A DNA stretch of 64,000 nt from Bacillota bacterium. Lineage in GTDB: Bacteria > Bacillota > Clostridia > Acetivibrionales > DTU013. Shown here one piece after another: positions 35,046 through 42,722 of the stretch. The translations under genes and the position numbers were made by a program. The notes beneath the pieces are model-generated. The model worked only from the letters and a program-made list of their open reading frames with translations. It did not search any database and had not been told where the DNA came from. Each line of letters opens with the position of its first letter. Within the stretch, counting starts at the first letter, position 1. The stretch is from positions 1 through 64,000 of the forward strand of contig JAEZRE010000017.1 in assembly GCA_023412915.1 (NCBI GenBank). Direction: 5' to 3'.

Positions 35046-36957
35046 CGTTCACCTCTCCTTTCTCAACTACCGGTATGGTTATCTCTACAGCAGTGAACAG
35101 GTTTGGTACGCTTTCTATAGTAACCCCGTATTTTTCCCCGAAATAGTGCTTTATCCGTTCATCCACGTTCCAAATGCCTATCCCGCTAAGGGTGCTCTTT
35201 TTGCCGGAGGGTTTGTCCTTCATCAGGCTGTCCAGATCGTCAGGAGTAATTCCGATACCGTTATCCTTGATCGTAATATGAAGCTCATTTCCGCTCCTGT
35301 ATCCTTTCAGTACAATGATTCCCTGCCCACTCATCGGCTCAAGCCCATGAATGATGGAATTTTCTACGATCGGCTGGAGTATGAACCTCATAATTTTAAA
35401 CTCCATTATATTCTCTTCAATTTCAAAATGTACCTTGAACTTGTCATAATATCTATAGTCCATAATATTCAGGTAATCTTTTACATACTCAACCTCTTCC
35501 CTGATGGTTATCAGTTCACTACCCTTTCCCATACAGGCTTGCAGCAATTGTATCAATGATTTGGTGATACTTGATATGTTTTCGGCCTTCTGAATGTTTG
35601 CGAGCCATCTGACCGTATTTAGCGTGTTTGAAAGAAAATGCGGATTTATCTGTGCCTGCAGCGCCTTCAATTCGGCGCCCCTTTTCAAATTTTCCTTTTC
35701 CTTTACCTCTTCAATCAAATATCGTATTTCGTCCACCATGTTGTTAAAATGAACTGTCATTTCACCAAGCTCATCTCTGGAATCATCCGCCATGCGCACT
35801 ACGAAATTTCCCTTCTTGACATTGTTCATTGAAATAACCAGCTTGTTCAGCGGTTTTGATATGCTTCTTGACACCAGAAAGGACAGGAGTAATGCAAACA
35901 GGAAGGATATGACTCCGAGGATGGCTATATATAGCCCTATTTTCATCGTTTCGGCATTCAGGTACGAAAATGGTATAACGCTAACGACATACCAGTCAGA
36001 ACTTGGAATGTAGGTATAGGCTACCAAACTCTTCTCGCCCGTTACCGTAGAATTGAAGGAGTATACTCCATTTTTTCGGTTATTTACGAGTGCTTCAATA
36101 AGCTCAGGCTTTTCATACGGCTTGGCAACATTTATTCCCTTGCCTCTTCCGGAAATGACTGTTCCGCTGTTGTCCAGTATGAATATGCTTGAACCGCTTC
36201 CTATATTAATATCTTTAATGATATTGGCTAAATATTTTTGATCTATTCTTATTAAGATATATCCTAATTCAAAGTCCTGATTCAATGATTTGAAGCTTCT
36301 TGCGATCATTATACCGGCCTTCCCGTAATTATTCGCCCTGTACCCGGTATTGTCGGTTTTCTCCTCAACATTGCTGTCCTCAATAGTCCAAAAAGGAACT
36401 CCATCCTTAACTTTAATATCTCTAATAAGCCCATTTAGATAACCGGGCTTGAGTCTGAATTTAAAATAGGTATCTCCATATGCTATGATCTTGTCACCTT
36501 TTTTAGTATATACCAGAACATCCGAAACGCTGTGGGAAAACGAGAATCTTTTAGCCAGTGTACGTTGAAGCTTGGCTTCCGTATCATTCTTTTCCCATTC
36601 GCTCATATTGTCATAATTCGCCATAGCATTTTGTACGAGATCGGAAAAAGCGATATCCACACTGTCATTTTCAAGCTTCATAAGCTCGTTTTTAACATTT
36701 TCACTTACCTGGTTGGTAATTTGTATGGAATATGTGCCGATCTTATTTTTAATGGCCTCACTGGATTTATAATAGGCATAGATACCGGTAATCATCACGG
36801 GTACAAGCGTCAGCACCGCAAAAGACACAGCCAGCCTGTTCTGAATTTTTGTCCTTCTCAAAAGGCGCGTCAGAAAAGCCAGGGCATGCGGGTATACAAG
36901 GCTCCGGCCCAGAAAGGTCTTGGACTTTTTGCATACAATATCCGGCTCAACAAGCAT
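35017..36957 (-). CDS. YesM-type sensor histidine kinase
   Basis: About 646 residues from ATG 36957 (MLVEPDIV), where AAGGAAG lies upstream; an in-frame GTG at 37011 without ribosome site would add 18 residues. A basic N-terminal stretch precedes membrane helix LAVSFAVLTLVPVMITGIYAYY, then an extracytoplasmic dCache-like sensor domain with YKSSEAIKNKIG, second helix near 335-355 (IAILGVISFLFALLLSFLVS), HAMP (SRSISKPLNKL), kinase core with His in QINPHFLSNTLN and ATPase boxes PIVENSIIHGLE and DNGIGI. It phosphorylates the overlapping YesN protein. The unusually long cytoplasmic N-terminal lead (about 40 residues) is odd for YesM. Confidence 0.9.
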   Translation of the reverse strand: MLVEPDIVCKKSKTFLGRSLVYPHALAFLTRLLRRTKIQNRLAVSFAVLTLVPVMITGIYAYYKSSEAIKNKIGTYSIQITNQVSENVKNELMKLENDSVDIAFSDLVQNAMANYDNMSEWEKNDTEAKLQRTLAKRFSFSHSVSDVLVYTKKGDKIIAYGDTYFKFRLKPGYLNGLIRDIKVKDGVPFWTIEDSNVEEKTDNTGYRANNYGKAGIMIARSFKSLNQDFELGYILIRIDQKYLANIIKDINIGSGSSIFILDNSGTVISGRGKGINVAKPYEKPELIEALVNNRKNGVYSFNSTVTGEKSLVAYTYIPSSDWYVVSVIPFSYLNAETMKIGLYIAILGVISFLFALLLSFLVSRSISKPLNKLVISMNNVKKGNFVVRMADDSRDELGEMTVHFNNMVDEIRYLIEEVKEKENLKRGAELKALQAQINPHFLSNTLNTVRWLANIQKAENISSITKSLIQLLQACMGKGSELITIREEVEYVKDYLNIMDYRYYDKFKVHFEIEENIMEFKIMRFILQPIVENSIIHGLEPMSGQGIIVLKGYRSGNELHITIKDNGIGITPDDLDSLMKDKPSGKKSTLSGIGIWNVDERIKHYFGEKYGVTIESVPNLFTAVEITIPVVEKGEVNDAAESADSR

Positions 36958-37133
36958 AATTGAACTGACTTCCTTTACTGTGGAATGATATTTGTCTGGA
37001 ATATTATGCACTTCAAGGTTTACAGTCAGAAAACATTATGGATTCTTATCCATAGTCTATCACACTATCCTATCCATTCATACTGTAAAATCCTGTACGG
37101 ACGCGTCTGGAGCCTCCATACATCCTCCTCGAT

Positions 37134-37179
37134 AAAAAGGCAAGCACAGGGCTATTGATCGTTCTCAACAGTCCTGTGC
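37134..37179 (-). terminator. Rho-independent terminator
   Basis: Minus-strand GCACAGG (37179-37173) pairs with CCTGTGC (37150-37144), with further pairing inside (CTGTTGA/TCAATAG), followed by TTGCCTTTTT. It separates the GH51/DUF6171 operon from the yesMN genes. Confidence 0.75.
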
Positions 37180-37198
37180 AAGGATCGAATTACTTATC

Positions 37199-37462
37199 CT
37201 ACCATTTCCTATTTCCCGGTTTCGGGCAATACTCTCCCAAAATCCTGGCCCTTATCTCAACAAGATAACCGCAGTAAAGGCAGGTTGTCCCGAACTCGAG
37301 ATTCTCACACTCTTTGCAAATATCCATGCGCTTTTTATACTCCACATCATCCGCAACCTCAACATGTCTGGTTTCAATAATGATCTTGAGTATTTTAGAG
37401 ACTTCTTCCGGAGGTACCCGTACCGTTCCGGAACAATCCGGGCATGGCAGGCTTCCATTCAT
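37199..37462 (-). CDS. DUF6171-type zinc-ribbon protein
   Basis: 87 residues with three CxxC pairs: CPDC at the start, CKEC at about 49-52 and CLYC at about 62-65, plus a final Cys in EYCP. The layout (PEEVSKIL, helix, CKECE, TTCLYCGYLVEIRARI) matches small DUF6171 proteins of Firmicutes. It begins 13 bases after the arabinofuranosidase stop and is the last gene of that operon before the terminator. A structural zinc-binding role is likely; its function in sugar metabolism is unknown. Confidence 0.8.
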   Translation of the reverse strand: MNGSLPCPDCSGTVRVPPEEVSKILKIIIETRHVEVADDVEYKKRMDICKECENLEFGTTCLYCGYLVEIRARILGEYCPKPGNRKW

Positions 37463-37475
37463 CTCCTGCCCTCCT

Positions 37476-39008
37476 CTATTCTATAGCCAGCACTACAACA
37501 GACATCGGAGGCAACACAGCATTGAAGCCCTTTCCGCAAATAGAGCAATTTGTGAATTCCATCGGCTTTAACTGTTCGGGGTTCCCGAACGTATTGTACG
37601 CATTCATTGCAGAAGACGCAAGTACTTTTCCGGAAATCCTTTCCGCCTTCAATCCTTCCAAATTGCAGTTGACTTCCGCCGCTTCGTTTATGCTTATATT
37701 GCAAAGGCTCACATGAATTACTCCCTTTTCATCCACAGATGCCGATGAACTTACCTGCGGCAGTTTTTCGTCCATATACCCGTATTCGTTGGTTTTGATT
37801 TCAAGCGGCAAATATGTCGCATCCTGATGCACTTTGAACATATCGAAAACGTGATAGGTGGGCGTAAGCACCATCTTGGCGCCTTCTGTCAGAATAGGCG
37901 CCTGGAGCACGTTAATGGTCTGTGCTATATTCGTCATGCGCACGCGGTCACTATGGTTATTGAATATATTAAGGCTGATCGCGGCAGAAACCGCATCCCT
38001 TAGAGTATTCTGCTGATATAGGAAGCCCGGGTTCGTTCCCGGCTCTACATCGAACCAGGTTCCCCACTCATCCACTATAAGTGCCACCCTCTTTTCAGGG
38101 TCATATCTATCCATGATGGCGGAATGCTTACTTACAAGTTCCTCAGTAAAATAAGCCGCCTTCATGATTGCAAACCATTCGCTTTCATCGAAATCCACCG
38201 CCGAGCCTCTTACGGCATTCGGCTTCTTCAAGTATATCTTGTTTCCGTCGGGATTTTCTATAACAATGCTGTGATCCCTGACTCTCGTGTAATAATGAAG
38301 CGCAAGGCCATCCATGAAATAGCCCGCTTCCCTCATCATCACATCGGTCCAGTGATAATTGTCGCCTCTGGGTCCGGCTGCTATTTTGTATATGGGGTCG
38401 CTGGTATAATCCCTGACATAGAGAGAGTAACGTCTGTATTCATCAGCGTAATATTCCGCCCTCATTCTTCCGCCGCAGCCCCAGTTTTCGTTGCCTATTC
38501 CGAAAAACTTTAGCTTCCAGGCCTTGTCCCTTCCATTGGCTCTTCTCAGATTGGCCATGGGGGATTCGCCGTCGAAGGTCATGTATTCCACCCATTCCTG
38601 CATCTCATGAACCGTGCCGCTGCCTAAATTGCCGCATATATACGGTTCCGTTCCGAGCAATTCGCACAGGTCGAAAAATTCATGGGTACCGAAATGGTTG
38701 TTTTCTACGACTCCGCCCCAATGCGTGTTTATTATTTTCGCCCGATTCTCCTTCGGACCGATTCCGTCTTTCCAGTGATATTCATCTGCAAAGCAGCCTC
38801 CCGGCCAACGCAGATTAGGTATTTTTATGTCTTTCAAAGCTTTGACGATGTCATTTCTGATCCCGCGGGTATTTGGAATCGAGGAATCTTCTCCGACCCA
38901 GAAGCCGTCGTATATACAGCGTCCCAAATGCTCGGCGAAATGCCCGTATATGTTCCTGTCGATCTTATGGCTTCCACCGCCGGCATTAATGGTTATTTGG
39001 GTATTCAT
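37476..39008 (-). CDS. abfA: Alpha-L-arabinofuranosidase, GH51
   Basis: 510 residues, the usual size of intracellular GH51 enzymes. Key segments: YGHFAEHLGRCIYDGFWVG near the start, NLRWPGGCFADEYHW, acid/base Glu in GIGNENWGCGGRM (about 172), HYYT, and nucleophile Glu in IVDEWGTWFD (about 312). The C-terminal beta domain ends PPMSVVVLAIE. No signal peptide, so it releases L-arabinose from imported arabino- or arabinoxylo-oligosaccharides. It follows the binding-protein gene after an intercistronic hairpin and is preceded by GGGAGG. Confidence 0.95.
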   Translation of the reverse strand: MNTQITINAGGGSHKIDRNIYGHFAEHLGRCIYDGFWVGEDSSIPNTRGIRNDIVKALKDIKIPNLRWPGGCFADEYHWKDGIGPKENRAKIINTHWGGVVENNHFGTHEFFDLCELLGTEPYICGNLGSGTVHEMQEWVEYMTFDGESPMANLRRANGRDKAWKLKFFGIGNENWGCGGRMRAEYYADEYRRYSLYVRDYTSDPIYKIAAGPRGDNYHWTDVMMREAGYFMDGLALHYYTRVRDHSIVIENPDGNKIYLKKPNAVRGSAVDFDESEWFAIMKAAYFTEELVSKHSAIMDRYDPEKRVALIVDEWGTWFDVEPGTNPGFLYQQNTLRDAVSAAISLNIFNNHSDRVRMTNIAQTINVLQAPILTEGAKMVLTPTYHVFDMFKVHQDATYLPLEIKTNEYGYMDEKLPQVSSSASVDEKGVIHVSLCNISINEAAEVNCNLEGLKAERISGKVLASSAMNAYNTFGNPEQLKPMEFTNCSICGKGFNAVLPPMSVVVLAIE

Positions 39009-39032
39009 CAGATCATGCCTCCCTTATTGGTA

Positions 39033-39067
39033 AGGACCGAGTCCGATGCAAAACCGAACTCAGTCCT
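39033..39067. other. Intercistronic hairpin between binding protein and abfA
   Basis: AGGACCGAGT (39033-39042) pairs with ACTCAGTCCT (39058-39067) with one wobble. There is no T-tract. Hairpins in this position after a solute-binding-protein gene often protect the upstream mRNA and set higher expression of the binding protein; that role is inferred. Confidence 0.6.
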
Positions 39068-39123
39068 TTCCATCAGCTTAAGTGATATATTGCCTGAACT
39101 TTATTGTTTTATTAATGTCCTAA

Positions 39124-40800
39124 TTATTTTGTAAACCTGTCGTAAGCAGCCTGCTTTATTGAAAGCCACTTGGCCTGCCCTGCCTTGTCAAGTTCCTTGA
39201 GGTACGAGTCCCATTCGGCGTCAATATTGCCGTTTAAGATCCACTGGCTGGCTTTGCTCTCGATCAGATTAAAGATATCTGTCTGCAGCTTGTTCATTTC
39301 GTTGGCCTCTTCGGAGGTGTAGAATACCGGCGGGAAGGGCTCCTTGTCTTTCAGCTGATCCATAAACGTGTTGATGAAATTGACCTTTTCATCGGTTGAA
39401 GGCAGCTTAAGCTTGTTTGTATATGCGCTTGCGGGCATTGCCAGTATACCTGCGTTACAGTTGGAGAAACGATCCTCTGCCACGCTCTTGCCCTCCGGCG
39501 GCTTGCGTACGGAAAGTGTTCCATCGGGATTTTCAAGTACACGGACTCCGATAGGTCCTTCGATGTGTTCGATAGCATTCTTTTCGTCAAAGAAGTAATC
39601 CAACCAACGCATTGCAACTTCGGGGGTCTTGCAGGCTTTGGTGATTTCACCCCAGCCACGGACTGTTCCGGGAAGCACTGCTTTGAAGAATACAGGCGTA
39701 CGTCCGCCAGGGCCTGTCAATAGCGGCATATATTGGTATGCCTTGTTGTTTGTCGGGTTGGAGACAGCGTCATTTTTATCCCAAAGCTGGCTGTATCCAA
39801 TTATACCTGGCTCTGCATTGATTTTTGCAACAAAGTCCGCGTTCTTGAGCGTGAAGCCTTCGGAATCTACCAAGCCTTCCTTATAAAGCTTAGCAAACCA
39901 TGCTATGGCTTCCTTGAACTCAGGCGCAGCGCCCTGGTTGAATACCTTGCCGTCCTTTACGCCCACGTATGCTTCAGTGGGTGAATTTCCGATGGCGAGA
40001 CCGAAGGATGAGAACAGATAGCTGAGACCGTTGTTCTCGGACAGCGGGGAAGCGCCGTTCGTTATCGAGAAAGTCATCGGAATCTCGTCAGCCTGGCCGT
40101 TTTTGTTGGGGTCACCGGTTTTGAAAGCCTTCAGTACGGCTTCGAATTCGTCGATGGTGGTCGGCATCTTGAGTCCAAGATTGTCAAGCCACATCTTGTT
40201 TATTATACCGACGCCGTTGGTAGGCATCCACGGACCGGAGTTGATACGTGCGAGGCTGTAAATATTGCCGTCCGGAGCGGTGATATACTTTTCCAGCATG
40301 GGTATTTCAGCATAGAGCTTTTTGAAGTTGACACCATAATCTTCTATGAGCTTGTTCAAGGGAATAAACGTACCGTCAGGCCCGTACTTTGTGAGGTCGG
40401 AGGACGGTATCGCCGTCTCGATGATGTCCGGCAGGTCGCCGGTGGCGAGCATGAGGTTTTTCTTCTCGTTGAAGGTTGCGCCCATCGCCATTATCCATTC
40501 GATTTTAACATTCATAACCTTCGAGTCATTCTGGATAAGCGGCAGATCATTCAAATCCGAGGGCATTTCGGCGCGTGTCTGGGTGAGTACGCGCAGAGTC
40601 ACCGGCTCATCAGGGCAGATCGGGTAACCTGTCGGGTTGAAGTTTTTGATCTCACCGGAGGCGGTATCGGAACCGGCAGCGGTGGTAGCGGCAGCGGTGG
40701 TGGCAGGAGTGTTGGTGGATGTGCCCGACTGACAGCCGGTAAACACCATCACAAGAACGACCATAATCGCAACAGCCTTGGTGATTGATTTTAACATCAT
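39124..40800 (-). CDS. Extracellular solute-binding lipoprotein, LipO type
   Basis: 558 residues, long as in the LipO/YtcQ group. Lipobox MVFTGCQS (Cys about 23) then a Thr/Ala-rich linker. Later landmarks: TLRVLTQTRAEM, LATGDLPDIIETAIP, WLDNLGLKMPTTIDEFEAVLKAFKTGDPNKNG (the last part a calcium-site-like loop) and NSPTEAYVGVKDGKVF. GGAGG stands five bases before the first ATG. It follows the YtcP permease (53 bases) and would capture oligosaccharides for LplB/YtcP. No ATPase gene is present, as is usual for these systems, which share an MsmX-type ATPase encoded elsewhere. Confidence 0.93.
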   Translation of the reverse strand: MMLKSITKAVAIMVVLVMVFTGCQSGTSTNTPATTAAATTAAGSDTASGEIKNFNPTGYPICPDEPVTLRVLTQTRAEMPSDLNDLPLIQNDSKVMNVKIEWIMAMGATFNEKKNLMLATGDLPDIIETAIPSSDLTKYGPDGTFIPLNKLIEDYGVNFKKLYAEIPMLEKYITAPDGNIYSLARINSGPWMPTNGVGIINKMWLDNLGLKMPTTIDEFEAVLKAFKTGDPNKNGQADEIPMTFSITNGASPLSENNGLSYLFSSFGLAIGNSPTEAYVGVKDGKVFNQGAAPEFKEAIAWFAKLYKEGLVDSEGFTLKNADFVAKINAEPGIIGYSQLWDKNDAVSNPTNNKAYQYMPLLTGPGGRTPVFFKAVLPGTVRGWGEITKACKTPEVAMRWLDYFFDEKNAIEHIEGPIGVRVLENPDGTLSVRKPPEGKSVAEDRFSNCNAGILAMPASAYTNKLKLPSTDEKVNFINTFMDQLKDKEPFPPVFYTSEEANEMNKLQTDIFNLIESKASQWILNGNIDAEWDSYLKELDKAGQAKWLSIKQAAYDRFTK

Positions 40801-40853
40801 TTTTTCCTCCCTTTAAGAGTTTTTATTATTCAAACAGGTTACCCTGTATGAAT

Positions 40854-41762
40854 TCAGCCTTTTATCGCACCGACCATGATGCCGGTAACGAAGTACTTCT
40901 GCATAAACGGATATAATATGAGCACCGGAACGCTTGCGACGACTATAACGCCGTATTTAAGCGTCTCGGCCACTCTTTGCCGTTCGAGCAGCGTCTCTAC
41001 GTCGTCAACCATCGAGGTGGACTGGTTGGATAGCAGTATATCGCGCAGTATAAGCTGCAACGGCATGAGTTTCGGTTTTGTGAGGTAGAGCATCGCATTG
41101 AAAAATGCGTTCCAATGGCTGATTGAATAGAAAAGTATCATAACCGAGATAATGGCCGGGGACAGCGGCAGAACTATCCTTCCAAAGAAGCGCAGCGTTC
41201 CGCAGCCGTCTATGGACGCGGCATCAAGCAATTCATCCGGTATCGTGCTCTCGAAGAAGGAACGCGTTATCATGAGATTCCATACCTGCACGGCATTTGG
41301 AATAACCATCGCCCATATGGTATCGGTCAGTGAAAGACCCCTGACCAACATATAGGTCGGTATCAAACCGCCGCTGAAAAACATGGTAAACGCGATTAAT
41401 TTAAGCAGGATTCCTCGCCCCGTCATTTCCTTGCGGGAGAGGGCGTAGCCCGCGGTTATCGTGCAGGCGAGATTGATGGATGTACCGAGCACAGTATATA
41501 ATAACGTGTTTGCGTAGCCCAACCAAATCTTGCTGTATGAGAATATCCTCGCATAACCGTCGAGTGAGAATTCCTTCGGTAAAAGGAGCACCTTGCCCAG
41601 GGAGATTTGCATGGGGTTGCTCACCGAGGCTATGAGTATAAAGTACAGCGGATAAGCGCAGGCGATAAGCGTCAGTGTCATTACAAAATAGACAAAACCG
41701 TCAAAGATGATGTCGGATGGCGAGCGACGGATATGTCTTACCGGCTTGATTGATATCGTCAT
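40854..41762 (-). CDS. Carbohydrate ABC transporter permease, YtcP/LplC type
   Basis: 302 residues with six membrane helices. The binding-protein-dependent transport EAA-like loop is ELLDAASIDGCGTLRFFGRIVLPLSPAII (about residues 180-207). The ending QKYFVTGIMVGAIKG is typical of this family. GGAGG precedes ATG 41762, 11 bases after the LplB stop. It pairs with LplB to form the membrane pore. Confidence 0.95.
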   Translation of the reverse strand: MTISIKPVRHIRRSPSDIIFDGFVYFVMTLTLIACAYPLYFILIASVSNPMQISLGKVLLLPKEFSLDGYARIFSYSKIWLGYANTLLYTVLGTSINLACTITAGYALSRKEMTGRGILLKLIAFTMFFSGGLIPTYMLVRGLSLTDTIWAMVIPNAVQVWNLMITRSFFESTIPDELLDAASIDGCGTLRFFGRIVLPLSPAIISVMILFYSISHWNAFFNAMLYLTKPKLMPLQLILRDILLSNQSTSMVDDVETLLERQRVAETLKYGVIVVASVPVLILYPFMQKYFVTGIMVGAIKG

Positions 41763-41773
41763 ATATTACCTCC

Positions 41774-42718
41774 TTACCACAGACTGGTGTCGGTGAATTT
41801 TTTAGAAATTTTGTTAACAAGTATTACAAGCAAACAGTTTATAACAGCGTTGAACAGTCCTATGGCCGTGGCGTAGCTGAATTCGGAATTTTGAAGACCA
41901 ATGGTGTAAACATAGGTTGAGATGATCTCAGAGGCCTGCTTGTTGAGCGTATTCTGCATTAGGTACGCCTTTTCAAAGCCAAGGGACATTGTACGACCCA
42001 GATTGAGCAGCAGCATGGTTATAACCGTGGGCATAATGCCCGGGATATCGATGTGGTAAACCCTCTGCAGCTTGGTCGCGCCATCGACCATCGCAGCCTC
42101 GTGCAGCTCCTGGCTGATGCTTGTCAGCGCTGCGATATAGATTATAGCGGCCTGACCGGTACCCTGCCAGACGCCCGACCAGACGTATATATGCTGGAAA
42201 AGCTCGGGTTTACCCAGAAAGTATATTCCCTGGCCGCCTGCCAGCTTGATGAATACGTTGATAATACCTGTCTGAGGCGACATGAATACCGAGAGCATAC
42301 CAACCATTACAACGACCGAAATGAAAAACGGAGCGTAGGAAACTGTCTGTACGAGCTTTTTGTAGCGCTGGGAGGTCAGCTGATTGAGCAACAGCGCGAA
42401 AATTATCGGCACAGGAAAGTTTGCGGCAAGACTGTATAGACTCAATGAAAGCGTGTTATTGAAGATATCCCAGAAATTATAGGATTCTATAAACGCCTGA
42501 AAATGCTTGAGCCCTACGAACGGACTTCCAAAAAAACCTTTTGTCGGTGAAAAATCCTCAAAGGCAATAATAATGCCGAACATCGGACCGTAAAGAAATA
42601 CTGCGACATAAATTAGCGTAGGCGCGGCTAGTAGATAAAGTCCCCAGTTCTTCCGAAAGAAATTTCTGAACCTGGTTGTCACGCTCTTATGTTCAGTCAC
42701 TCCGACAAGAGCATTCAT
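41774..42718 (-). CDS. Carbohydrate ABC transporter permease, LplB type
   Basis: 314 residues with six helices. Conserved starting region FRKNWGLYLLAAPTLIYVAVFLYGPMFG; EAA-like loop ELHEAAMVDGATKLQRVYHIDIPGIMPTV (about 205-232); ending VNKISKKFTDTSLW. The ribosome site GGAGGAG lies in the last codons of the upstream GH51 gene, so translation is coupled. It forms the heterodimeric pore with the YtcP protein. Confidence 0.95.
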   Translation of the reverse strand: MNALVGVTEHKSVTTRFRNFFRKNWGLYLLAAPTLIYVAVFLYGPMFGIIIAFEDFSPTKGFFGSPFVGLKHFQAFIESYNFWDIFNNTLSLSLYSLAANFPVPIIFALLLNQLTSQRYKKLVQTVSYAPFFISVVVMVGMLSVFMSPQTGIINVFIKLAGGQGIYFLGKPELFQHIYVWSGVWQGTGQAAIIYIAALTSISQELHEAAMVDGATKLQRVYHIDIPGIMPTVITMLLLNLGRTMSLGFEKAYLMQNTLNKQASEIISTYVYTIGLQNSEFSYATAIGLFNAVINCLLVILVNKISKKFTDTSLW

Positions 42719-42722
42719 TAAA

